Assembly: GCF_000426345.1 (NCBI RefSeq) | Contig: NZ_AUFE01000003.1 | Location: forward strand, 124,001-188,000 | From: Cupriavidus phytohabitans | GTDB lineage: Bacteria; Pseudomonadota; Gammaproteobacteria; Burkholderiales; Burkholderiaceae | Reading direction: 5' to 3' | Length of the DNA: 64,000 nucleotides | Part shown: positions 54,464 through 61,926 of the stretch, piece by piece | How the letters are laid out: each line of letters begins with the position of its first letter | How positions within the stretch are numbered: the stretch's first letter is position 1 | Notes under the pieces: model-generated | Told to the model about the DNA's origin: nothing | Seen by the model: the letters and a program-made list of their open reading frames with translations, nothing else | Databases searched by the model: none | Program-made: the position numbers and the translations under genes

Positions 54464-54919
54464 ATGCGTGCAATCGGCAACTTCCTCTGGTTCATCCTCG
54501 GCGGCGTGGTGATGGGCCTGGCCTGGTGGCTGGCCGGGCTGCTCTGCTTTCTCTCGATCGTCGGCATCCCGTGGGGCAAGGCCTGCTTCGTGATCGGCAG
54601 CTTCACCTTCTTCCCGTTCGGCAAACAGGCCATCAGCCGGCGCGAGCTGACCGGGCGCGACGATGTCGGCACCGGCGCCCTCGGGCTGGTGGGCAATGTG
54701 CTGTGGTTTGTGTTTGCCGGCGTGTGGCTGGCGCTCGGCCACGTGATGGCGGCGGTCGCCAACTTCGTCACCATCATCGGCATCCCGTTCGCAATCCAGC
54801 ACCTGAAGCTGGCCGGCATCGCGCTGGCGCCGATCGGCCAGACCGTGGTCGCCAATGAGGTAGCCGAAGCCGCGCGCCGCGACGGTGCGCGCGCACACGT
54901 AGACGGCCTGCGTCGCTAG
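54464..54919 (+). CDS. YccF domain membrane protein
   Basis: 151 residues. Two YccF domains are in tandem: MRAIGNFLWFILGGVVMGLAWWLAGLLCFLSIVGIPWGKACFVIG and TGALGLVGNVLWFVFAGVWLALGHVMAAVANFVTIIGIPFAIQHLKL, each with a hydrophobic helix and the GIP turn. Inner-membrane, function unknown. Size is normal for the E. coli relative. Confidence 0.92.
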   Translation: MRAIGNFLWFILGGVVMGLAWWLAGLLCFLSIVGIPWGKACFVIGSFTFFPFGKQAISRRELTGRDDVGTGALGLVGNVLWFVFAGVWLALGHVMAAVANFVTIIGIPFAIQHLKLAGIALAPIGQTVVANEVAEAARRDGARAHVDGLRR

Positions 54920-54940
54920 GTGTCGTCGCTAGGTTTCGTC

Positions 54941-55408
54941 CTAGGTTTCGTCAATACCCGCCGCGCCGTCCTGCCGGGCGGCGTGCGCGACCAGCCGGTC
55001 GAGCAGGCTGCCGAGCAGCGCCTGCTCATCCTCGCTCAGGCAGCCGAAGATCTCGTCATTGCGCCGCGCAATCATGGCGATCGCCTGCCGGTACAGCGGC
55101 TTGCCCTGCGCGGTCAGCGACAGCACCACGCCGCGGCCATCGGCGGCGCTGGATTCCTTGCTGACCAGCCCCCGTTCCACCAGCGCCTGCGCCGAGCGGC
55201 TGGCCTGGCCCTTGGTCAGGTTGGCGCGGTGCGCCAGCGCGTTGACCGACAGCGGCGCGAACGCGCCGATCGCGGCCAGGCAGCGGCCTTCGCTCAGCAG
55301 CAGGCCGCACTGCTCCAGGTAGGCGGCAGCGCTGTCCTTGTCGCTGAGCTTGTTGACCTGGTGCAGGCGGTAGGTCAGGAACTGGTCCAGGCGTGGCAGT
55401 GGTTTCAT
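54941..55408 (-). CDS. MarR-family transcriptional regulator
   Basis: 155 residues. The winged helix core is LSVNALAHRANLTKGQASRSAQALVERGLVSKESSAADGRGVVLSLTAQGKPLY, with the DGR wing and helical dimerisation ends. It reads leftward just downstream of the monooxygenase/DUF2783 pair and probably responds to an aromatic substrate of that enzyme. A candidate operator with AACTA/TAGTT half sites lies in the monooxygenase promoter region (57354-57390). Confidence 0.9.
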   Translation of the reverse strand: MKPLPRLDQFLTYRLHQVNKLSDKDSAAAYLEQCGLLLSEGRCLAAIGAFAPLSVNALAHRANLTKGQASRSAQALVERGLVSKESSAADGRGVVLSLTAQGKPLYRQAIAMIARRNDEIFGCLSEDEQALLGSLLDRLVAHAARQDGAAGIDET

Positions 55409-55442
55409 GGCGATGTCCGGTCGGGCGTCGGCATTGTAGTGC

Positions 55443-55622
55443 CTACGGCTGGCTGCGCGCCTCCGCCTCGTCGATCAATGCAAGCACCGGTGCCAGCGAT
55501 TCCTGCCGGCTCATCAGCCCAAGGCACATCATCGCCAGCAGCAGCGGGGATCGTTCTTCGCCAACGCGGCCCATGGCTTCGCACAGGCGGGTATAGGCGA
55601 GGTCAAGGTCATCAGCTTGCAT
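55443..55622 (-). CDS. DUF2783 family small protein
   Basis: 59 residues, MQADDLDLAYTRLCEAMGRV then ERSPLLLAMMCLGLMSRQESLAPVLALIDEAEA. It is helical and fits the small DUF2783 proteins that neighbour flavin hydroxylases in beta-proteobacteria. Its ATG overlaps the end of the monooxygenase gene (stop at 55612) by 11 bases, indicating coupled translation. It may be an accessory or stabilising subunit; no function is known. Too short to appear in routine length filters. Confidence 0.8.
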   Translation of the reverse strand: MQADDLDLAYTRLCEAMGRVGEERSPLLLAMMCLGLMSRQESLAPVLALIDEAEARSQP

Positions 55623-57321
55623 GGCGGGCTCCGGACTGCTGGGGTTGCGGGGATTGCGGGGTTTGCATCAGCGGGGCGAGGGTTGCGCCGACGTCGTCCC
55701 ATGCGGGCGCGCGCCAGCGCGACAGCACGTATCCGTCGGGGCGGATCGCGTAGAGCGTGCCGGGCCGGGCGCCGTAGCGCGACTGCGCCTGGCCGGCGAC
55801 ATCGGCGAGCGCGCCCTCTGCGGGGGCGGTGGTGCCGTTGACGACCACGCGTGCCTGCAGCGTATGCGGATGGGCCTGCGCCAGCGCGGCCAGCGGGGCG
55901 GGCAGCGTCGGCGAGTCGCCGAAGTACAGCAGCGTGAAGCGCTGCCCGAAGCATTGCGTCAGGTGGCCGATGCCTTCCGCGCTGGCGACGCGCGCCTCCG
56001 GAGCGGGCAACCCGGGCGCGGCGCCGGGGCAGTCGGCGCCGAAGTCGCTGGCTCCGTTCAGCGGCGAACCGGCATAGGCGATCGGTGCCGACTGGCGCGG
56101 GTTGATCAGCGAACGCACCGGGTTGTCGCCCTGTGCCAGCCGCAGCGTGGCTTCGCGCATCAGGCGGAAGGCAAAGTCGGGCGGCGCCATGAATTCGGTG
56201 CTCTTGGCGCCGTAGGCGATGTTCTGCCGGGTGGCGTGGACGCGCTCGACCGAATAGGAGTCGAGCAGGCTGTCCGCCGCCTGGCCGCGTACTACCGCGG
56301 CCAGCTTCCACGCCAGGTTGCCGGCGTCGTCCAGCCCCGAGTTGAGCCCGCGCACGCCGAAGATCGGCACCAGGTGCGCGGCGTCGCCGGCGAACAGCAC
56401 GCGGCCGTGGCGATAGTCCGGCAGCGTCAGGCACTTGGCGTTGTAGATCGAGATCCACAGCGGCTGCCAGGGCTCGGTCTCGCCGATCATGTCGAGGTGG
56501 CTCTGCACGCGAGGCAGCACATTCTCCGGCTTGACCGCTTCCTCGGGATCCTCGTCGTCGCGGATCTGGTAGTCGATGCGCCAGACGTCGTCAGGCTGGC
56601 GGTGCATCAGGATGGTCGAGCCCGGATTCGACGGCGGGTCGAACCAGGCCAGCCGTTCCACCTCGCGCCGGGTTTTCTGCACGATGTCGACGATCACATA
56701 GCGGCCTTCATACTGCGTGCCTTCCATGCGCAGGCCCAGTTGCTCGCGCACCGTGCTGCGGCCGCCGTCGCAGGCCACCAGCCATTGCGCGTCGACCTGC
56801 GCCACGCCGTCGGCGCTTTCGATTTCGGCGACGACGCCACCGTCATGCGGCCGCACCGCGCGCACGCGCGCACCGAAGCGCACGTCGGCCGGCGTGGCCC
56901 CCCGCAGCGCGGCCTCGTGCGCGAACGCTTCGAGGTAGTACTGCTGGATATTGACCATCGGCGCAAAGCGTTCGTCAGGCTCGCTCGGCATGCGGAAGTG
57001 CAGCACCTCGGCGTCGCGGTAGTAGCTGCGGCCGCCCACCCAGGGCAGGCCGGTTTCGACCGTTTGCCGGTCCGCGCCGACCCAGGCCAGGATCTCGAGC
57101 GAGCGGCGCGACATGCAGATGGCGCGGCTCCCGGCGCAGTAGCCGTCGTCGGCCTCGACCACCAGCGTGGCGATGCCGTAGCGCGCCAGCAGCGCCGCCA
57201 GCGCCAGCCCGACCGGGCCGCCGCCGGCGATCAGCACGGGTACGTGTCGCGGCCAGGGGCGCGCGGTAACGGGAGGCGGTGCCGGCGGCACTGCCGCGTG
57301 GGGGACGGTGGAGTCTGGCAT
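55612..57321 (-). CDS. FAD-dependent aromatic monooxygenase, MhpA-like
   Basis: 569 residues. FAD motifs are PVLIAGGGPVGLALAALLARYGIATLVVEA (GxGxxG near residue 33), the DG motif WLVACDGGRSTVREQLGL and the GD motif VLFAGDAAHLVPIFGVRGLNSGLDDAGNLAWKLA. A C-terminal thioredoxin-like domain ends the protein, as in phenol and 3-(3-hydroxyphenyl)propionate hydroxylases. It hydroxylates an aromatic ring using NAD(P)H and O2; the substrate is not known. It is followed by DUF2783 and a MarR regulator, a typical degradation or detoxification unit, and divergent from an OPT transporter. Confidence 0.92.
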   Translation of the reverse strand: MPDSTVPHAAVPPAPPPVTARPWPRHVPVLIAGGGPVGLALAALLARYGIATLVVEADDGYCAGSRAICMSRRSLEILAWVGADRQTVETGLPWVGGRSYYRDAEVLHFRMPSEPDERFAPMVNIQQYYLEAFAHEAALRGATPADVRFGARVRAVRPHDGGVVAEIESADGVAQVDAQWLVACDGGRSTVREQLGLRMEGTQYEGRYVIVDIVQKTRREVERLAWFDPPSNPGSTILMHRQPDDVWRIDYQIRDDEDPEEAVKPENVLPRVQSHLDMIGETEPWQPLWISIYNAKCLTLPDYRHGRVLFAGDAAHLVPIFGVRGLNSGLDDAGNLAWKLAAVVRGQAADSLLDSYSVERVHATRQNIAYGAKSTEFMAPPDFAFRLMREATLRLAQGDNPVRSLINPRQSAPIAYAGSPLNGASDFGADCPGAAPGLPAPEARVASAEGIGHLTQCFGQRFTLLYFGDSPTLPAPLAALAQAHPHTLQARVVVNGTTAPAEGALADVAGQAQSRYGARPGTLYAIRPDGYVLSRWRAPAWDDVGATLAPLMQTPQSPQPQQSGARHAS

Positions 57322-57353
57322 GGCGGGGTCTCGTTCTGTGCAATTGGTTGTGT

Positions 57354-57390
57354 GCGAAACTATATCTCAGATAGTTGCGCGCGAAACTAG
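57354..57390. promoter_or_regulatory. Candidate MarR operator in the monooxygenase promoter
   Basis: AACTAT-N7-ATAGTT (57358-57376) is a near-perfect inverted repeat, and TAGTT-N9-AACTA overlaps it to the right (57372-57389). The half sites AACTA/TAGTT alternate three times, directly upstream of the monooxygenase start. This suits a MarR dimer. Confidence 0.55.
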
Positions 57391-57426
57391 TGTTTACCCG
57401 CTTGGCTTAACGGCTCCGCCCGCCAA

Positions 57427-57486
57427 AGGGAGACAAGCAGGGAGACAAGCAGGGAGACAAGCAGGGAGACAAGGAGGGAGACAAGG
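57427..57486 (+). repeat. 12-bp tandem repeat (5 units)
   Basis: AGGGAGACAAGC x3 followed by AGGGAGACAAGG x2, 75 bases before the OPT start. Copy number may vary and could affect OPT expression. Confidence 0.9.
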
Positions 57487-57562
57487 CGCACATCGCCCAC
57501 CCCGTGCCGTGGCCTATGCTTCGCAGAGCGCACCCCGCTACTGCTGCCTCCGAGCCTTCGCC

Positions 57563-59359
57563 ATGCCGATCCTGCCCACCGACGCCGTGCCCCGCGCCAG
57601 CTGGCTGCCAGCTGCCGGCAGCTGGCGCTACCACGCGCTGCTGGGCGCCGCCGGCATGCTGGTGCTCGGGCCGCTCGGCGGCATAGCCGCGGCTTACATG
57701 AATTTCTCGCTGGGCTTCTTTGTCGGTGGCCAGGTGCTGGCCGGCATACTTGGCTCGGTGGTGACGGCGGGCTATGGCGCACCGGGCCGGCATGGTGCCA
57801 ACTACATCCAGACCGCGGCGGCGTCGGTGGCGGGAATGGGCGGCATGGCCGTGGTGCTGCAGGCGATGGCCTGGATGGGCATGCCGTCACCGCCGCTGTG
57901 GCAGCTCGTGCTCTACATGCTGTGCATCGGCATGTATGGCGTTGGCATCGGCATGCTGTACACGCCATTGCTGGTGGACCGCATGCAGCTGACGTTCCCG
58001 TCGGGACTGGCGGTTGCCAATATCCTGCGCGCGCTGACCGACCCGGTGCTGCTGCGGCGCTCGGTGGCGCGGCTGGGCGGCGGCATGGCGCTGGGGATGG
58101 CCAGCGGCCTGGGCGCCGCGCGCGTGCCGTGGCTGGCGGCGCTGGACCTGTCGGCGGCAACCTTCGGCGCCGGCATGATCGTCGGGGCGCGCATCGGTAT
58201 TGCCGCGCTGGTGGGTGGCCTTGCCGGCTGGGCGCTGACGCCGTGGTTCGTGTCCGTGGGGTGGCTCGCGCCTGGCGAACCGTATCGCAAGGCTACCTTC
58301 CTGGTGGCGCTGGGCATGATCATGGGCGCGGCGGCGCTCGATGTCGCGCTGCTGCTGGCGCAGGCGTGGCGACGCTGGCGCAGCCAGGCCTCGCGGGAGG
58401 CGCAGGCGCGGCGTGGGCCCGGCATGGCCTGGGTGGCCGCGTGGGCGCTGCTGTGGGGCGTGGGCACCGTAGCCGCGGGCGTGGCGTGGTTTGGCCAGCC
58501 GCTGGGCTTCCAGCTGATGGCGGTGCTGCTGGTGCTGGTGTTCGCGCTGGTCAACGGCATCTCGGTCGGCATGGTCGACCAGAACCCGATCTCGTCCGCC
58601 TTCGTGCTGACGGTGATCCTGATGGCCGCGGCCGGCTTGCGCGCGCCGCATGTCGGCCTGATCGCGGCGACCGTGCTGCTGGTGGCGACCGCCGAAGCCA
58701 GCGACATGCAGCAGGACCGCTCCACCGGCTGGCGCCTCGGCAGCGACCGCATGGTGCAGTTCGGCTATCAGGTCGCCGGTATCGTGGTGGGCGCGCTTGT
58801 TGCCGTGGCGATGGCGCGGCTGTTCATGCAGGCGTATCCGGTGCTGGCGCTGGACCAGACCCAGCTGCCGGCGGACCAGCAGCCGGCGCGCTGGACTTCC
58901 GCCATGACCTACAAGATCGTCGGCGTGCTGCACGGGCTGGCGCAGCCGCGCGCCGCGCAGCATGCCGCGGTGGCGCTCGGGCTGGCACTGGGGCTGGCGA
59001 CGGCGGTGCTGCGCAGGGTCATCCTGGGCGGCCCGGCGTGGCAGCGCTTCGCGCAGTCTGGCCTGCCGGGCAGGGTGGCGGATTTCCTGCTGGATGCGGT
59101 GCTCCTGCCGTCACCCTATGCCTCGTCCTTCGGCGGCTTCGTCAACCTGTCAGCAGCCGGCTGGATGGCCGCTGGCGGCGTGGCGGCAAGTGTCGGCGGC
59201 GCCATGGCCAGGCGCAAGCCCGGGGCCAGGCATGACCGGCAGGCGCTGCCCGGGGACATGAGCACCGCATCGCTGCTGGGCGGCGGCCTGATCGCCGGCG
59301 ACGCGCTGGCGGCACTGGCCCTCGGCCTGATCGGGCTGCTCGCAGTGACGTGGAGCTGA
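57563..59359 (+). CDS. OPT-family oligopeptide/metal-chelate transporter
   Basis: 598 residues from ATG 57563; the frame is open upstream only through the tandem repeat. About 14-16 membrane segments. Conserved parts are GGIAAAYMNFSLGFFVGGQVLAGILGSVV, QTAAASVAGMGGMAVVLQA, LTFPSGLAVANILRAL, and QVAGIVVGALVAVAMARLFMQAYPVLALDQTQLPADQQPARWTSAMTYKIVGVLHGL. OPT proteins import peptides or iron-siderophore/metal chelates. Substrate unknown. Divergent from the monooxygenase gene. Confidence 0.88.
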   Translation: MPILPTDAVPRASWLPAAGSWRYHALLGAAGMLVLGPLGGIAAAYMNFSLGFFVGGQVLAGILGSVVTAGYGAPGRHGANYIQTAAASVAGMGGMAVVLQAMAWMGMPSPPLWQLVLYMLCIGMYGVGIGMLYTPLLVDRMQLTFPSGLAVANILRALTDPVLLRRSVARLGGGMALGMASGLGAARVPWLAALDLSAATFGAGMIVGARIGIAALVGGLAGWALTPWFVSVGWLAPGEPYRKATFLVALGMIMGAAALDVALLLAQAWRRWRSQASREAQARRGPGMAWVAAWALLWGVGTVAAGVAWFGQPLGFQLMAVLLVLVFALVNGISVGMVDQNPISSAFVLTVILMAAAGLRAPHVGLIAATVLLVATAEASDMQQDRSTGWRLGSDRMVQFGYQVAGIVVGALVAVAMARLFMQAYPVLALDQTQLPADQQPARWTSAMTYKIVGVLHGLAQPRAAQHAAVALGLALGLATAVLRRVILGGPAWQRFAQSGLPGRVADFLLDAVLLPSPYASSFGGFVNLSAAGWMAAGGVAASVGGAMARRKPGARHDRQALPGDMSTASLLGGGLIAGDALAALALGLIGLLAVTWS

Positions 59360-59478
59360 CAGCGGCGGATTGTCAAATTCCATTGACGCTTCTGTCCAAT
59401 CTCCAGTGGATTGTCAAATCGCACGGCCGGCGTACCATGTCGGCCAGACAGAAGTACCGCCTGACCCGGAGAATCCTC

Positions 59479-60636
59479 ATGGCCCTTGACCAAGAATCCT
59501 TTGCCCTGCTGCGCGCCTCGGTGCAGCGCTTCATCGACGAACGCCTGAAGCCCGCCGAGGACACGCTGGAAGAGATCGACGACGTCCCCGCCGATATCGT
59601 CGCGGACATGAAGGAGATGGGCCTGTTCGGCATCTCCATTCCCGAAAACTACGGCGGCATCGGCCTGTCGATGTCGCAGGAATGCGATGTGGTGTATGAC
59701 CTCGGCCACACCGCGTTTGCCTTCCGCTCGGTGTTCGGCACCAACGTCGGCATCGGCTCGCAGGGCATCCTGATGGATGGCACCGAAGCGCAGAAGCAGT
59801 CTTACCTGCCGCGTATCGCCAGCGGCGACCTGATCATCTCGTTTGCGCTGACCGAGCCGAATGCCGGCTCCGACGCCGCCTCGCTGCAGACCAGGGCCGA
59901 ACTGGACGGCGACCACTACGTCATCAACGGCACCAAGCGTTTTATTACCAACGCACCGCGCGCCGGCGCCTTCACGCTGATGGCGCGCACTGGCGGTCCG
60001 GGTGCCTCGGGCATTTCGTCCTTTATCGTGCCGGCCGACACCCCGGGCATCTCGCTGGGCAAGCCGGACAAGAAGATGGGCCAGCGCGGCACCAAGACCT
60101 GCGACGTGGTGCTGGAGAACGCGCGCGTGCCCGCCGCCAACATCATCGGCGGCGTGCCGGGCGTGGGCTTCAAGACCGCCATGAAGGTGCTCGACCGCGG
60201 CCGCCTGCATCTCTCGGCGCTGGCCTGCGGCATGGCGCATCGCCTGATCACCGACGCGGTGGCGTATGCCAAGGAGCGCAAGCAGTTCGGCAAGCCCATT
60301 GGCGACTTCCAGCTGATCCAGGCCATGCTGGCCGACAGCCAGGCCGAGCTCTATGCCGGCCTGTCGATGGTGCGCGACTGCGCGCAGCGCTATGACGCCA
60401 AGCCCGCAGGCAAGAGCGATCCGGAAGTCAGCATGCTGGCCTCCTGCACCAAGATGTTCTGTACCGAGATGGTGGGCCGCGTTGCCGACCGCGCCGTGCA
60501 GATCCACGGCGGCGCCGGCTATATCGCCGAGTACAAGGCCGAGCGCTTCTACCGCGACGTGCGCCTGCTGCGCCTGTATGAAGGCACCACGCAGATCCAG
60601 CAGTTGATCATCGCCAAGCAGCTGCTGCGCGACTGA
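59479..60636 (+). CDS. Acyl-CoA dehydrogenase
   Basis: 385 residues from ATG 59479 with CGGAGA upstream. Standard family: MGLFGISIPENYGGIGLSMSQ, FALTEPNAGSDAASLQTRA (FAD/acyl site), GTKRFITNAPRAGAFTLMAR, KMGQRGTKTCDVVLENARVP, and VQIHGGAGYIAEYKAERFYRDVRLLRLYEGTTQIQQLIIAKQLL with the Glu catalytic-base region (YEGT). It oxidises acyl-CoA to enoyl-CoA with electron-transfer flavoprotein. Chain specificity unknown. It may have a housekeeping fatty-acid or branched-chain role, and is a different subfamily from the gene at 14059. Confidence 0.94.
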   Translation: MALDQESFALLRASVQRFIDERLKPAEDTLEEIDDVPADIVADMKEMGLFGISIPENYGGIGLSMSQECDVVYDLGHTAFAFRSVFGTNVGIGSQGILMDGTEAQKQSYLPRIASGDLIISFALTEPNAGSDAASLQTRAELDGDHYVINGTKRFITNAPRAGAFTLMARTGGPGASGISSFIVPADTPGISLGKPDKKMGQRGTKTCDVVLENARVPAANIIGGVPGVGFKTAMKVLDRGRLHLSALACGMAHRLITDAVAYAKERKQFGKPIGDFQLIQAMLADSQAELYAGLSMVRDCAQRYDAKPAGKSDPEVSMLASCTKMFCTEMVGRVADRAVQIHGGAGYIAEYKAERFYRDVRLLRLYEGTTQIQQLIIAKQLLRD

Positions 60637-60668
60637 CCATGCAACCGCCCGGCGCGGCAGGAGTCGAC

Positions 60669-61238
60669 ATGAACGATTGGCAGGATCGCGGGCCGGCAGG
60701 CCATGACGTTGACACGCCGCACCGCCTGCGCGCGGTGGTGGCGTCCTATCGCAGTGCGCTGCAGGCGTACACGCTGGCGGTATCGCCCGCGGAGCTGATG
60801 GCGCTGGGCGCGGTGCCGGCCAACATCGCCCAGGTCAGCGACCCGCGCGCGCAGGCGCATCTGGCGCGCTTGCGCCGCGAGGTGCAGGCCAGCGGCATCG
60901 CGCTGCCTGGCGCGATCGTGCTGGCGATAAGCGGCGGTAGCCTGCATTGCGAATGCGATCACCTGTACACGCTGCAACTGCAGCCGTGCCGCGGCGACCG
61001 CCTGATCGTGATGGAGGGCTACGAGCGCCTGCTGGCGCTGGCGCATGGCGAACGCCGCCAATGCAAGACGCTGGTGTCGGCAGTCATGTGGCGCACGGCA
61101 CTGGACAGCGCCGCGCAGGTGTCGTCGGCCAATGCCGGACAGCTCGCCGAAGCCGATGAGGCGGCCAGGGCGATCGCTGCTGTCGCCACGCAATCGTGCG
61201 CGGCGCGATGGGCCAACGCGACGCGGGTCTGGCACTGA
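60669..61238 (+). CDS. Unknown protein downstream of acyl-CoA dehydrogenase
   Basis: 189 residues from ATG 60669, preceded by AGGAG; an in-frame ATG at 60639 is an alternative. It is mostly helical with a short strand segment and two cysteines in SLHCECDHLYTLQLQPCRGDRLIVMEGYERLLALAHGERRQCKTL; the CxC plus His could bind metal. No family recognised. It starts 32 bases after the dehydrogenase stop and is probably co-transcribed with it. Confidence 0.65.
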   Translation: MNDWQDRGPAGHDVDTPHRLRAVVASYRSALQAYTLAVSPAELMALGAVPANIAQVSDPRAQAHLARLRREVQASGIALPGAIVLAISGGSLHCECDHLYTLQLQPCRGDRLIVMEGYERLLALAHGERRQCKTLVSAVMWRTALDSAAQVSSANAGQLAEADEAARAIAAVATQSCAARWANATRVWH

Positions 61239-61317
61239 TCGCACCGGGTGCGATGAGAAGGTCGAGGGCCGCCGGCATGGCGGCCTTTATTCTTGGTTGC
61301 TGCGCTTATTGCTGCGG

Positions 61318-61695
61318 CTATTGCTGCGGCCACACGCCATCGACATCGCGCAGCAGGTGGCCGGCGAGAATATAGTCCCCGAGCCGCGTGGCCTTGGCTT
61401 CGAGTTCGAGCAGTTCATGGTCCGCCAGCGTGCCGAGGTCGAACTGGCAATAGAGATTGCGTTGGCGGAACGTGCCCTTGGGTTTGGCGAGCCCTTCGAT
61501 CAGGGCTTCGCGGGAGCGGACGGCAATGCTTTCCTGTCCGCGATACTGCACCTTGATACCGCGCTTTTCTCCGAGCCTGCCGAGTTCGACCGCATCCTGC
61601 CAGCCCGTCTCATAGTCCAGCTCCAGGGCCAGCACGTCTTCCGAGGCCAGAAGCCGGAGCGCTTCTGCCTTGCTGCCAGCTCGCACGATTGACAT
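61318..61695 (-). CDS. Unknown cytoplasmic protein
   Basis: 125 residues from ATG 61695, with AAGAGGTG 6 bases upstream; the frame is open to 61755, but that part lacks a ribosome site. Sequence MSIVRAGSKAEALRLLASEDVLALELDYETGWQDAVELGRLG reads as a small alpha/beta protein. No signal peptide, membrane segment or recognised family. Confidence 0.6.
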   Translation of the reverse strand: MSIVRAGSKAEALRLLASEDVLALELDYETGWQDAVELGRLGEKRGIKVQYRGQESIAVRSREALIEGLAKPKGTFRQRNLYCQFDLGTLADHELLELEAKATRLGDYILAGHLLRDVDGVWPQQ

Positions 61696-61793
61696 CCACA
61701 CCTCTTGTATCGACTTATACTGTACGAATATACAGTCAACCCGGGGTCGCGGCAAGAGCCTGCATCGCGGTGCCTGCCCGCCTGTCCTGCGCG

Positions 61794-61881
61794 CCCGGCC
61801 CTTACCCGGCCCTTACCCGGCCCTTACCCGGTGCTTACCCGGCCTTTACCCGGTCCTTACCCGGTCCTTACCCGTCACTTA
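61794..61881 (+). repeat. 11-bp tandem repeat (8 units)
   Basis: Units of CCCGGCCCTTA (three exact) followed by variants (CCCGGTGCTTA, CCCGGCCTTTA, CCCGGTCCTTA twice, CCCGTCACTTA). It lies between the unknown gene and the M16 peptidase gene. No gene uses it. Confidence 0.9.
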
Positions 61882-61926
61882 GCCTGGCCGCCCGCCAGTG
61901 CAGCCGAATTTTGTTTCCCCGGTATG

